From the NCBI GenBank assembly GCA_963837805.1, contig CAWIOU010000013.1, forward strand, positions 62,001 through 126,000: a stretch of 64,000 nt of DNA, read 5' to 3'. This document shows positions 20,103 to 27,994 of this stretch, one piece after another (positions within the stretch are counted from its first letter, which is position 1; every line of letters begins with the position of its first letter). The position numbers and the translations under genes were made by a program. The notes beneath the pieces were generated by a model. The model ran no database searches. It was not told the origin of the DNA and saw only the letters and a program-made list of their open reading frames with translations. This stretch comes from Bog-756 sp963837805. GTDB taxonomy: Bacteria > Actinomycetota > Acidimicrobiia > Acidimicrobiales > RAAP-2.

Positions 20103-21395
20103 ATGCTCGCCAGTCTGGCCAACATCTTTCGGATCCCCGACCTTCGGAAGAAGGTCGTCTTCACGCTGACCATCATCGCCCTGTACCAGTTCGGGGCCAA
20201 CGTGCCGGTCCCCTTCGTCAACTTCTCGAAGGTCCAGCAGCTGGAGGCGGCGTCGAAGTCCTCGGGGGTCCTCGGCTTCCTCAACCTCTTCTCGGGCGGG
20301 GCCCTCACCCGGATGGCCGTGTTCGGGCTCGGGATCATGCCCTACATCACCTCCAGCATCATCATCCAGCTGCTGGCCACGGTCATCCCCAAGCTCGAGG
20401 AGTGGCGTGACCAGGGGGCGGTGGGCCAGAAGAAGCTGACCCAGACCACCCGGTACCTCACCGTGGCCCTGGCCCTGATGCAGTCGACCGGCCTGGTCTA
20501 TCTGTTCCACAAGGGCGGGGGAGGGCTGTTCGGCTCCACCCAGAGCATCGACCTGATCCTCAACTACTCGATCTGGCGGGCGGCCTTCATCGTGATGACC
20601 CTCACCGCCGGCACCGCCTTCGTGATGTGGCTGGCCGAGCTGATCACCCAGCGCGGCATCGGCCAGGGCATGTCCATCCTGATCTTCGCCAACGTGGTGG
20701 CCGGTATCCCGTCGGGGCTGAACACGGTGCTGCAGGAGGGCGGCCGGGTCAAGTTCACGACCATCCTGATCGTGTCCCTGGCCCTCCTCGTCCTGATCGT
20801 CTTCGTCGACCAGGGCCAACGGCGCATTCCGGTGACCTTCGCCAAACGGGTGGTGGGGCGCAAGATGTACGGCGGGTCGAGTACCTACATACCGCTCAAG
20901 GTGAACCAGGCCGGTGTGATCCCGATCATCTTCGCCAGCTCGGTGCTCTACATCCCGATCCTGCTGTCCAACATCATCCCGTCCTCGGCCTTCCGGACCT
21001 GGGTGAACGCCAACGTCACCCCGACCAGCCTCTTCTACATCCTCACCTACTTCGTCTTCATCCTCCTCTTCACCTTCTTCTACGTCTACGTGGCCTTCGA
21101 CCCCCACCAGCAGGCCGACATCATCAGGAAGCAGGGTGGCTACATCCCGGGTATCAGACCCGGGCAGCCGACCGAGCGCTACCTGGCCCATATCCTCAAC
21201 CGGATCACCTGGCCGGGCGCCCTCTTCCTCGGCGGCGTGGCCATCACCCCGTCCCTGCTGATGGCGGCTTGGAACATCACCAGCTATCCCTTCTACGGCA
21301 CCACACTTCTCATCGCCGTGGGCGTGGCACTCGAGACCATGAAGCAGATCGACAGCCAGCTCATGATGCGAAACTACGAGGGCTTCCTCAAGTAG
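20103..21395 (+). CDS. secY: Preprotein translocase subunit SecY
   Basis: Channel subunit of the Sec translocon in the cytoplasmic membrane, 430 residues with ten predicted membrane segments. Family features include the plug region after TM1, GIMPYITSSIIIQLL in TM2b/TM3, the cytosolic loop QRRIPVTFAKR and the C-terminal MKQIDSQLMMRNYEGFLK. GAGG (20093-20096) precedes ATG 20103 (about 6 bases). Position in the spc operon after rplO is standard. Confidence 0.99.
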   Translation: MLASLANIFRIPDLRKKVVFTLTIIALYQFGANVPVPFVNFSKVQQLEAASKSSGVLGFLNLFSGGALTRMAVFGLGIMPYITSSIIIQLLATVIPKLEEWRDQGAVGQKKLTQTTRYLTVALALMQSTGLVYLFHKGGGGLFGSTQSIDLILNYSIWRAAFIVMTLTAGTAFVMWLAELITQRGIGQGMSILIFANVVAGIPSGLNTVLQEGGRVKFTTILIVSLALLVLIVFVDQGQRRIPVTFAKRVVGRKMYGGSSTYIPLKVNQAGVIPIIFASSVLYIPILLSNIIPSSAFRTWVNANVTPTSLFYILTYFVFILLFTFFYVYVAFDPHQQADIIRKQGGYIPGIRPGQPTERYLAHILNRITWPGALFLGGVAITPSLLMAAWNITSYPFYGTTLLIAVGVALETMKQIDSQLMMRNYEGFLK

Positions 21396-22073
21396 GTGGT
21401 ACCCGGAGCCAGGCTCGTTGTCCTCGGCAAACAGGGGGCAGGCAAGGGGACACAGTGCGTGCGCCTCTCCCACCACTACGTCGTGCCCCACGTGTCCACC
21501 GGGGACATGTTGCGGGCCGCGGTGAAGCAGGAGACGGCCATCGGACAGAAGGCCAAGGACCTGATGGACCGCGGTGAGCTGCTGAGCGACGAGCTGATCA
21601 TGGACATGGTGGCCGAGCGGCTGCGGGAGAGTGACGTCCGGGCCCGAGGGTTCGTGCTGGACGGGTGCCCCCGAACGGTGTCCCAGGCCGAACGGCTGGC
21701 CGACATCCTGGCCCCGTTCGATCTCGACCTGGCCATCGACATCGAGATCCACACCACCCAGGTGCTCAAGCGCCTGGCGGCCCGGCGGGTCTGCGTCGAC
21801 TGCGGCTCGAACTACTCGCTCTCGTCCCCTCCCCTGATCAACTGGACCTGTGACGTGTGCGGCGGCGAGGTGATCCAGCGCCAGGACGACACCGAGGAGG
21901 CCATCTCCCGCCGTCTGGAGCTCTACGAGATCCAGACGACCCCCCTGATCGAGTGGTACCGGGCCCGCAATCAACTGGAGTCGGTGCCCGGAACCGGGTC
22001 TCCCGACGCGGTGACCCGCCGGATGGTCAAGGTGATCGAGATCCGGCGGAACCGGGGGAGCGGGTTCGGATGA
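21396..22073 (+). CDS. adk: Adenylate kinase, zinc-LID type
   Basis: Converts AMP and ATP to two ADP. 225 residues. The P-loop GKQGAGKGT is near residue 10, STGDMLR binds AMP, and DGCPRTVSQA follows. The LID domain has Cys-x2-Cys (CVDC) and Cys-x2-Cys (CDVC), a structural zinc site seen in many Gram-positive and actinobacterial enzymes. The product starts with GTG immediately after the secY TAG (zero gap), and it overlaps map by four bases. The Lys-Gln after the first glycine of the P-loop is unusual, where Pro-Pro is common. Confidence 0.97.
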   Translation: MVPGARLVVLGKQGAGKGTQCVRLSHHYVVPHVSTGDMLRAAVKQETAIGQKAKDLMDRGELLSDELIMDMVAERLRESDVRARGFVLDGCPRTVSQAERLADILAPFDLDLAIDIEIHTTQVLKRLAARRVCVDCGSNYSLSSPPLINWTCDVCGGEVIQRQDDTEEAISRRLELYEIQTTPLIEWYRARNQLESVPGTGSPDAVTRRMVKVIEIRRNRGSGFG

Positions 22074-22813
22074 GGCGAAATCCCGATGAGCTGGCCAAGA
22101 TGCGCCGGGCCGGCCGGGTGGTGGCCGAGATGCACGAGGCCACCAGGGCGGCCATCCGCCCCGGGGTCTCGACCGCGGACCTCGACCGGGTGGCCCGCGA
22201 GGTACTCGACCGGCGGGGGGCGGGCTCGAATTTCCTCAACTACCACGGCTTTCCCGCTGTCATCTGCACGTCTCCCAATTCGATGATCGTGCACGGCATC
22301 CCGGACAAGTCGGTGATCCTGCACGAGGGGGACATCATCTCGGTGGACTGCGGGGCGATCATCGAGGGCTACCACGGGGACGCCGCCTACACCGCGGGGG
22401 TGGGCGAGGTCTCGGCGGAGGCCACCCGGCTGATGGAGGTCACCGAGCAGAGCCTGTGGGCGGGGATCGAGCAGCTGCGTCCCGGGAACCGGCTCCACGA
22501 GGTGGGGCGGGCCGTCCAGCAGGTGGCTGAGGCGGCGGGGTTCTCGGTGGTCAGGGAGTACGTGGGCCACGCCATCGGCACGGCCATGCACGAGGAGCCC
22601 CAGGTGCCCAACTACTGGCCCGGCACCCCCGGCCCCACCCTCAAGACGGGGATGGTGTTCGCCGTCGAGCCGATGGTCAACGCCGGAGGCCCGGGCACAA
22701 TCCAGCTCGACGACGGGTGGAGCGTGGTCACCTCCGACGGCCGGCTCTCGGCCCACTTCGAGCACACCATCGCCGTGACCGATGACGGCCCGGAGGTGTT
22801 CACCGTCCTCTGA
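22070..22813 (+). CDS. map: Methionine aminopeptidase type I
   Basis: Removes the initiator methionine from new proteins, 247 residues. The metal ligands of the pita-bread fold are visible: Asp in SVDCGA, Asp in YHGDAAYT, His in VGHAIG, Glu in FAVEPMVN and Glu in HFEHTIA. The substrate-pocket NYHGFP motif with its histidine is at about residues 60-65. ATG 22070 overlaps the adk TGA by four bases. Confidence 0.98.
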   Translation: MRRNPDELAKMRRAGRVVAEMHEATRAAIRPGVSTADLDRVAREVLDRRGAGSNFLNYHGFPAVICTSPNSMIVHGIPDKSVILHEGDIISVDCGAIIEGYHGDAAYTAGVGEVSAEATRLMEVTEQSLWAGIEQLRPGNRLHEVGRAVQQVAEAAGFSVVREYVGHAIGTAMHEEPQVPNYWPGTPGPTLKTGMVFAVEPMVNAGGPGTIQLDDGWSVVTSDGRLSAHFEHTIAVTDDGPEVFTVL

Positions 22814-22857
22814 GCGGGGCCCCGGACCTGGTCATCCGGACCGATTTGCAGGTCGAA

Positions 22858-22886
22858 CTGGCAATTTGGCCGTAAGACGCTAAACT
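22858..22886 (+). promoter_or_regulatory. Candidate promoter upstream of infA
   Basis: CTGGCA (22858-22863) and TAAACT (22881-22886) are 17 bases apart in the most A+T-rich stretch of the map-infA gap. A 6-bp stem with a TTCG loop follows at 23006-23021. The 243-base gap 22814-23056 holds no gene. Confidence 0.5.
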
Positions 22887-23056
22887 ATTCATTCGGCTGG
22901 CCACGGGTGTCCTGTGGCGTGCCGACCCCGCTCCTGGTGGTGCCCTTCGGGTGTGCCCCCGAATGCGGTGCGGACGAACGACGACAGTGCGGTTCGTCAC
23001 GCACGTCGGCCTTCGGGCCGAGTGGACAAGAACGACAGAGTACCGAGGAGATTCAC

Positions 23057-23281
23057 CTGCCCAAGCCCAAAGAAGATGCCATCGTGCTGGAGGGCACGGT
23101 CGTCGAGCCGCTGCCCAACGCCATGTTCAGGGTCGAGCTCGAGAACGGCCACAAGGTGCTGGCTCACAGCTCGGGCAAGATGCGAATGCACCGGATCCGG
23201 ATCCTTCCCGGGGACAAGGTGCAAGTGGAGATCACTCCCTACGACCTGGCTCGGGGACGGATCACCTACCGCTACAAGTGA
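23057..23281 (+). CDS. infA: Translation initiation factor IF-1, apparent CTG start
   Basis: IF-1 binds the A site of the 30S subunit during initiation, 74 residues, the normal size. The whole family sequence is present (PKPKEDAIVLEGTVVEPLPN, then HKVLAHSSGKMRMHRIRILPGDKVQVE). The codon in the start position is CTG, with GAGGAG (23045-23050) six bases before it. There is no in-frame ATG, GTG or TTG between that ribosome binding site and the conserved sequence. Either a CTG start or a base-call error in the start codon is implied. Confidence 0.9.
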   Translation: MPKPKEDAIVLEGTVVEPLPNAMFRVELENGHKVLAHSSGKMRMHRIRILPGDKVQVEITPYDLARGRITYRYK

Positions 23282-23349
23282 GCCGGTCCGGGGGTGTGGG
23301 GCGCGATCCCGTCCTCCCCGGGGGGTCCGGGCCCGACATGGCAGTGCGG

Positions 23350-23395
23350 GCGACAGAGGCAGTTGGCGACAGAGGCAGTGTGCGACAGATGCAGC
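23350..23395 (+). repeat. Three 16-bp-period tandem units between infA and rpmJ
   Basis: The 14-mer GCGACAGAGGCAGT occurs at 23350 and 23366, and a variant GCGACAGATGCAGC at 23382, giving a strict 16-base period. It lies in the 142-base untranslated gap just before rpmJ. No coding frame or known element explains it. Confidence 0.8.
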
Positions 23396-23423
23396 GTGAG
23401 CAGTACGAGACAAGGACGAGAGC

Positions 23424-23537
23424 ATGAAGGTCCGACCCAGCGTCAAACCGATGTGTGAGAAGTGCAAAGTGATCCGCCGGCACCGGCGGGTCTTCGTCAT
23501 CTGCGAGAACCCGCGCCACAAGCAGCGCCAGGGTTGA
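23424..23537 (+). CDS. rpmJ: 50S ribosomal protein L36, zinc form
   Basis: L36 of 37 residues, the small basic zinc protein of the large subunit. Ligands Cys11, Cys14, Cys27 and His32 are all present (CEKC, then ICENPRH). It starts MKVRPSVKPMCEKCKVI and ends HKQRQG. A ribosome binding site (AAGGACGAG) precedes it. It sits between infA and rpsM as usual. Confidence 0.97.
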   Translation: MKVRPSVKPMCEKCKVIRRHRRVFVICENPRHKQRQG

Positions 23538-23574
23538 TGCGCCCGGACATGGCGTAAGAGAGAAAGAAGAGCAC

Positions 23575-23952
23575 GTGGCCCGTATTTCCGGCGTGGACAT
23601 CCCCCGCGAGAAGCGGTTGGAGATCTCCCTCACCTACATCTTCGGCATCGGCCGGACCACCGCCCAGCGGATCTGCGCATCCACCGAGACCAACCCCGAC
23701 ACCCGTGTCCGGGACCTCACCGATGAAGAAGTGACCCGCCTCCGCAACTACATCGACACCAACCTCCAGGTCGAGGGCGACCTGCGGCGGGACGTGTCCC
23801 AGGACATCAAGCGCAAGATGGAGATCGGGTGCTACCAGGGCATCCGGCACCGCAAGGGTCTGCCCGTCCACGGGCAACGCACCCACACCAATGCCCGTAC
23901 CCGTAAGGGACCGAAGAAGACGGTCGCCGGAAAGAAGAAGGTTCGCAAGTAG
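23575..23952 (+). CDS. rpsM: 30S ribosomal protein S13
   Basis: S13, head protein contacting P-site tRNA, 125 residues. It starts with GTG (ARISGVDIPREKRLEISLTYIFGIG) preceded by GAGAGAAAGAAGAG. The C-terminal GLPVHGQRTHTNARTRKGP motif is intact with a basic end. rpsK follows with no gap. Confidence 0.98.
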   Translation: MARISGVDIPREKRLEISLTYIFGIGRTTAQRICASTETNPDTRVRDLTDEEVTRLRNYIDTNLQVEGDLRRDVSQDIKRKMEIGCYQGIRHRKGLPVHGQRTHTNARTRKGPKKTVAGKKKVRK

Positions 23953-24360
23953 ATGGCCAAGACCGCCAAATCAGCCCCCACCGCCCGGCGCCCGCGGAAG
24001 CGGGAACGCAAGAACATCACCTTCGGCGTCGCCCACATCAAGAGCTCGTTCAACAACACCATCGTCTCCATCGCCGATCCCGAAGGCAACGTGCTGGCCT
24101 GGGCGTCGGCCGGCAACGTCGGGTTCAAGGGATCCCGCAAGTCCACCCCCTTCGCCGCCCAGCTGGCGGCCGAGCAGTGCGCCAAGCGGGCCATGGAACA
24201 CGGCGTGCGCCGGGTCGACGTGCTGGTCCGCGGGCCGGGCTCGGGCCGGGAGACGGCCATCCGGTCCCTGGCTGCGGCCGGCATCGAGGTGGCCGGCATC
24301 AAGGACGTCACCCCCATCCCCCACAACGGTTGCCGCCCCAAGAAGCGGCGTCGGGTCTAG
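23953..24360 (+). CDS. rpsK: 30S ribosomal protein S11
   Basis: S11, platform protein, 135 residues. The HIKSSFNNTIVSIADPEGN and VRGPGSGRETAIRSLAAAGIEV segments are typical, and the C-terminus ends in CRPKKRRRV. The ATG directly follows the rpsM TAG. Confidence 0.98.
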   Translation: MAKTAKSAPTARRPRKRERKNITFGVAHIKSSFNNTIVSIADPEGNVLAWASAGNVGFKGSRKSTPFAAQLAAEQCAKRAMEHGVRRVDVLVRGPGSGRETAIRSLAAAGIEVAGIKDVTPIPHNGCRPKKRRRV

Positions 24361-24388
24361 GCCGGGACAAGGCAGGAAAGGCTCACCT

Positions 24389-25036
24389 ATGGCTCGTTAC
24401 ACCGGACCCGTCTGCCGGCTTTGCCGCCGGGAGCGCACCAAGCTCTTCTTGAAGGGAGAGCGCTGCTATTCGATGAAATGCCCCGTCTCCGAGGCGGTGA
24501 CCGACCGGCACAGCCGGGCCTACCCGCCCGGCGAGCACGGCCGCGACCGGATGCGCCAGGGCTCCGAGTACCTCGGACAGCTGCGGGAGAAGCAGAAGGC
24601 CCGCCGCATCTACGGTCTGCTCGAACGACAGTTCCACAACCTCTACGTCGAGGCCAGTCGGGCACCGGGGATCACCGGTGAGAACCTGCTGCGCATGCTC
24701 GAGCTGCGGCTCGACAACGTCGCCTTCCGCGCCGGATGGGGGGCCAGCCGGTCCCAGGCCCGCCAGTTCGTGCGTCACGGGCACGTCCTGGTCAACGGCA
24801 AGCGGGTGACCATTCCCAGCTACCGGGTGCGCCAGGGCGACGTCGTGGCCCTCAAGCCGTCGTCCCGGGAGCTGTTCCACGTCCGTCGCAACATGGACAC
24901 CCTCGACCGCCAGTTGCCCCCGTGGTTGGAGACGGTCGGCGACCGTTTCGAGGTCCGGGTGTTCTCCCTCCCGTTGCGGGAGCACATCGACGAGCCCGTC
25001 CAGGAGCAGCTCATCGTCGAGCTCTACTCGAAGTAG
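24389..25036 (+). CDS. rpsD: 30S ribosomal protein S4, zinc form
   Basis: S4, primary assembly protein of the 16S 5' domain, 215 residues. The N-terminus carries Cys9, Cys12, Cys26 and Cys31, the zinc-binding S4 type. The S4 RNA-binding domain is at about residues 105-165 (LDNVAFRAGW, QARQFVRHGHVLVNGKRV). ATG 24389 gives the family start MARYTGPVCRLCR; AGGAAAGG (24374-24381) precedes it. Confidence 0.98.
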   Translation: MARYTGPVCRLCRRERTKLFLKGERCYSMKCPVSEAVTDRHSRAYPPGEHGRDRMRQGSEYLGQLREKQKARRIYGLLERQFHNLYVEASRAPGITGENLLRMLELRLDNVAFRAGWGASRSQARQFVRHGHVLVNGKRVTIPSYRVRQGDVVALKPSSRELFHVRRNMDTLDRQLPPWLETVGDRFEVRVFSLPLREHIDEPVQEQLIVELYSK

Positions 25037-25040
25037 CCCC

Positions 25041-25140
25041 CGACCCCGTCCACCGACCAGTACCGCACCACCCCGTTCCGACACCATCGAATCCCAGAAC
25101 AGCTCGAACCCCACCCACCCCGACCCACACAGCGCACCAC
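25041..25140 (+). other. C-rich, G-poor untranslated stretch before rpoA
   Basis: By direct count these 100 bases hold 53 C and only 14 G. The mRNA would be largely unstructured. Such C-over-G bubbles resemble Rho utilisation sites. GAGGAG (25147-25152) then precedes the rpoA ATG. No promoter was recognised. Confidence 0.5.
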
Positions 25141-25163
25141 ACTGCCGAGGAGCCACGATCAGC

Positions 25164-26102
25164 ATGCTCATCATCCAGCGACCCACCGTCGAATCCATCG
25201 GTGAAGAAGAGGACAACCGCCAGCGGTTCGCCGTCGGACCGCTCGACCCCGGCTTCGGCCACACCCTGGGCAACTCCCTCCGCCGCACCCTGTTGTCCTC
25301 CATTCCCGGCGCCTCGATCACCCAGGTCCGGTTCGACGACGCCCTCCACGAGTTCACCACCCTGCCGGGTGTGAAGGAGGACGTCACCGACCTCATCCTC
25401 AACCTGAAGGACCTCCTGTTCCGGGTGCACAGCGAAGAGCCGGTGACCATCCGCCTCGACAAGCGCGGACCCGGGGATGCCACCGCCGGCGACCTCCAGG
25501 TCACCGCCGACGTCGAGGTGCTCAACCCCTCCCAGCACATCGCCTCCCTCAACGCCAAGGGTCGGCTGGCCGTCGACCTCACCGTCGAGCGCGGCCGGGG
25601 CTACCTCTCGGCCGACAAGTCCAAGCGCTCCGCCACCATCGGGGTGATCCCGGTCGACGCCATCTTCTCGCCGGTCCGGCGGGTGGCCTTCACCGTCGAG
25701 CCCGTCCGGGTCGAGCAGTCGACCGACTTCGACCGACTGGTCCTCGACATCGAGACTGACGGCTCCCTGACCCCCCGCGAGGCCCTGGCCTCGGCCGGCG
25801 ACACCCTCCGTACCCTGGTCGGCCTGGTGGCCGATCTGGAGGACGAGCCCATGGGCCTCGAGCTCGGAGAAGTGGGGACGGTCGGCACCGGCTCCCCCGA
25901 CCTCGATCTGCGCATCGAGGACCTCGACCTCACCGAGCGCCCCCGCAACTGCCTCAAGCGGGCGCAGATCAACACCATCGGCGAACTGGTCGACCGCACC
26001 CTCGACGACCTGCTCAACATCACCAACTTCGGGCAGAAGTCGCTCGACGAGGTGCTCCAGAAGCTCGACGAGCGGGGACTCTCCCTGCGGGTCAAGGACT
26101 GA
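25164..26102 (+). CDS. rpoA: RNA polymerase alpha subunit
   Basis: Alpha subunit, scaffold for polymerase assembly and target of activators, 312 residues. The N-terminal domain has the HTLGNSLRRTLLSSIPGASI dimer motif; the C-terminal domain (residues ~245-312) has LRIEDLDLTERPRNCLKRAQI and the helix-hairpin-helix TIGELVDRTLDDLLNITNFG. It sits in the alpha operon between rpsD and rplQ. Confidence 0.98.
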   Translation: MLIIQRPTVESIGEEEDNRQRFAVGPLDPGFGHTLGNSLRRTLLSSIPGASITQVRFDDALHEFTTLPGVKEDVTDLILNLKDLLFRVHSEEPVTIRLDKRGPGDATAGDLQVTADVEVLNPSQHIASLNAKGRLAVDLTVERGRGYLSADKSKRSATIGVIPVDAIFSPVRRVAFTVEPVRVEQSTDFDRLVLDIETDGSLTPREALASAGDTLRTLVGLVADLEDEPMGLELGEVGTVGTGSPDLDLRIEDLDLTERPRNCLKRAQINTIGELVDRTLDDLLNITNFGQKSLDEVLQKLDERGLSLRVKD

Positions 26103-26112
26103 GGTTTCCAGC

Positions 26113-26466
26113 ATGCTCGGAACTCCGAAGAAGGGCCGCCGCTTCGGCGGCAGCGCCGCCCACCAGAAGGCGATGATGGGAAACCTGGTGGCGTCCCTCA
26201 TCGCCGCCGAGTACCTGGTCACCACCGAGGCCAAGGCCAAGGCCCTGCGGCCCGTGGCCGAGAAGGTGATCACCGCCGCCGCCAAGGGGGGCGTGGCCCG
26301 GCAGCGGAACGTGGTGGCCTTCATCCGTGACAAGGACATGGCCCACAAGCTCTTCGTGGAGATCGGCCCCCGCTACGCCGAGCGCCAGGGTGGCTACACC
26401 CGGATCCTCAAGTTGGGCAATCGGCTGGGCGACAACGCCCCCATGGCCCGCATCGAATTGGTGTGA
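26113..26466 (+). CDS. rplQ: 50S ribosomal protein L17
   Basis: L17, exit-tunnel rim protein, 117 residues. It has KKGRRFGGSAAHQKAMMGNL and the C-terminal RYAERQGGYTRILKLGNRLGDNAPMARIELV. It is ten bases after rpoA. Confidence 0.98.
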   Translation: MLGTPKKGRRFGGSAAHQKAMMGNLVASLIAAEYLVTTEAKAKALRPVAEKVITAAAKGGVARQRNVVAFIRDKDMAHKLFVEIGPRYAERQGGYTRILKLGNRLGDNAPMARIELV

Positions 26467-27344
26467 GCCCGCCCCCCGGGCCCGGGGGGATGGATGACCA
26501 GTCCGTCCGGTGGCGGATGACCGTCGCCTACGACGGGTCGGGATTCCACGGATTCGCGGCCCAGCAGGGTCAGCGCACCGTGGCCGATGCCCTCGGCACC
26601 GCACTGGCCCGCGTCGCCCGCACCCCGATCGCCCTGACCTGCGCGGGACGCACCGACAGCGGCGTCCACGCCCTGGGCCAGGTGGTCCACTTCGACCTCC
26701 CCGCCGCCCTGTCCGCCGGTCTCGACCCGGACGCCGTGGTCCGCTCCTGCAACAGCCAGCTGGCCCCGGCCATCGTCGTGCGTGACGCCGCCATCGCCCC
26801 GGCCGGCTTCGATGCCCGCCACTCGGCCCTGGCCCGCCGGTACCGCTATCTGGTGGTCAACGCCCCGGTGGCCGACCCCCTGCTGGCCGGCCTGTCCTGG
26901 GCGGTCTCCGACCCGCTGGACCTGCGGTCGATGGCCGCCGCCGCCGACGCCCTGCTCGGCGAGCACGACTTCCGGGCCTTCTGCCGACGGGTCCCGGGGA
27001 CCTCGCCCGCCGATCCGATCAACCGACGGGTGATCGATGCCCGCTGGACCCGGTTGAGCGCCGCCCCCGGGTCGACCGGCAAAGGGCGGCCCCGCATGGT
27101 CCCGCCGGAGGCGCCCCCGGCCCTGGTTCCCGAGGTCGGGAGCCTGCTGGCCTTCGAGATCGAGGCCAACGCCTTCTGCCACCAGATGGTCCGCTCCCTG
27201 GTGGGAACGCTGGTCGACGTGGGTCGGGGCCGGAAGCGCCCCTCCGACGTGATGTGGATCCTGCGTTCCGCCGACCGGCAGCAGGCGTCCCAGCCGGCCC
27301 CGGCACAGGGGTTGACCCTGATGGGGGTCCGCTACGATGGCTGA
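26463..27344 (+). CDS. truA: tRNA pseudouridine38-40 synthase
   Basis: Makes pseudouridine at positions 38-40 of the tRNA anticodon arm. The catalytic Asp is in AGRTDSGVHALGQVVHFD; the RRYRYLVVNAPVADPL and NAFCHQMVRSLVGTLVDVG motifs are typical. Up to 293 residues from GTG 26463, which overlaps the rplQ stop (GTGA); ATG 26490 and ATG 26517 are alternatives that begin closer to the conserved VRWRMTVAYDGSGFHGFA. An 18-base palindrome separates the first two candidates. Genome position after rplQ is common. Confidence 0.96.
   Translation: MSPPPGPGGMDDQSVRWRMTVAYDGSGFHGFAAQQGQRTVADALGTALARVARTPIALTCAGRTDSGVHALGQVVHFDLPAALSAGLDPDAVVRSCNSQLAPAIVVRDAAIAPAGFDARHSALARRYRYLVVNAPVADPLLAGLSWAVSDPLDLRSMAAAADALLGEHDFRAFCRRVPGTSPADPINRRVIDARWTRLSAAPGSTGKGRPRMVPPEAPPALVPEVGSLLAFEIEANAFCHQMVRSLVGTLVDVGRGRKRPSDVMWILRSADRQQASQPAPAQGLTLMGVRYDG
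26472..26489 (+). repeat. Perfect 18-base C/G palindrome at the truA start
   Basis: CCCCCCGGGCCCGGGGGG is its own reverse complement and ends directly before ATG 26490. As a hairpin it could end rplQ transcription or hide the truA start; it could also be a cruciform-prone or error-prone site. Confidence 0.6.
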
Positions 27345-27349
27345 CCGGC

Positions 27350-27378
27350 TTGCCGGCCAGGGTGTTTGGTCGTATCCT
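27350..27378 (+). promoter_or_regulatory. Sigma70-type promoter for rplM-rpsI
   Basis: TTGCCG (27350-27355) and TATCCT (27373-27378) are 17 bases apart, just after the truA stop. The leader would be about 140 bases. It explains the 182-base gap before rplM, which holds no gene. Confidence 0.6.
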
Positions 27379-27526
27379 GGTGCTTCGCCGGGTTGGACCC
27401 AGGGCCGGCGCCCCGCGAGTGGGAACACCGCTCCCGGCCGGGTCAGCGTTCCCGCTCCGCCTCCGACCGGAGGCGCCGCCATCACCCAGCATCACTGACA
27501 CCAGCACCACCGGACAAGGAATTCTC

Positions 27527-27994
27527 GTGCGCACGTACACACCCAAACCAGCCGACATCACCCGGGCCTGGCGCATCGTCGACGCCGACGGCCTGGTGCT
27601 CGGTCGGCTGGCCACCGAGGTGGCGGCCGTGCTGCGGGGCAAGCACAAGCCGATGTTCGCCCCCAACCTCGATACCGGTGACCACGTCATCGTGATCAAC
27701 GCCGACAAGGTGGTGCTGACGTCAGGCAAGGCGGAGAGCAAACTGTCCTACCGGCACAGCGGCTACCCGGGCGGTCTGACCGCCACCCGCTACAGCGACC
27801 TGATGATCGACCGCTCCGACCAGGTGGTCCGCAACGCCATCACCGGCATGCTGCCGAAGAACCGCCTGGGGAGGCAGATGGCCACCAAGCTGAAGGTCTA
27901 CGCCGGTGCCGAGCACCCGCACGCCGCCCAGTCACCCGAACCCCTGGACATCCCGGACGCGCGCCGCACGGCGTCGGCCCGGAGTGGTGCGTGA
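27527..27994 (+). CDS. rplM: 50S ribosomal protein L13
   Basis: L13, early assembly protein, 155 residues. It contains RTYTPKPADITRAWRIVDADG, LGRLATEVAAVLRGKHKP and GMLPKNRLGRQMATKLKVYAG. GTG 27527 has AAGGA (27516-27520) six bases upstream. It overlaps rpsI by four bases, the usual L13-S9 pairing. Confidence 0.97.
   Translation: MRTYTPKPADITRAWRIVDADGLVLGRLATEVAAVLRGKHKPMFAPNLDTGDHVIVINADKVVLTSGKAESKLSYRHSGYPGGLTATRYSDLMIDRSDQVVRNAITGMLPKNRLGRQMATKLKVYAGAEHPHAAQSPEPLDIPDARRTASARSGA

Noticed and set aside
19767..21974. 735-codon minus-strand open frame opposite rplO, secY and adk
   Set aside because: Covers three certain plus-strand genes; composition (Asp/Gly/His-rich) is typical of antisense GC shadows.
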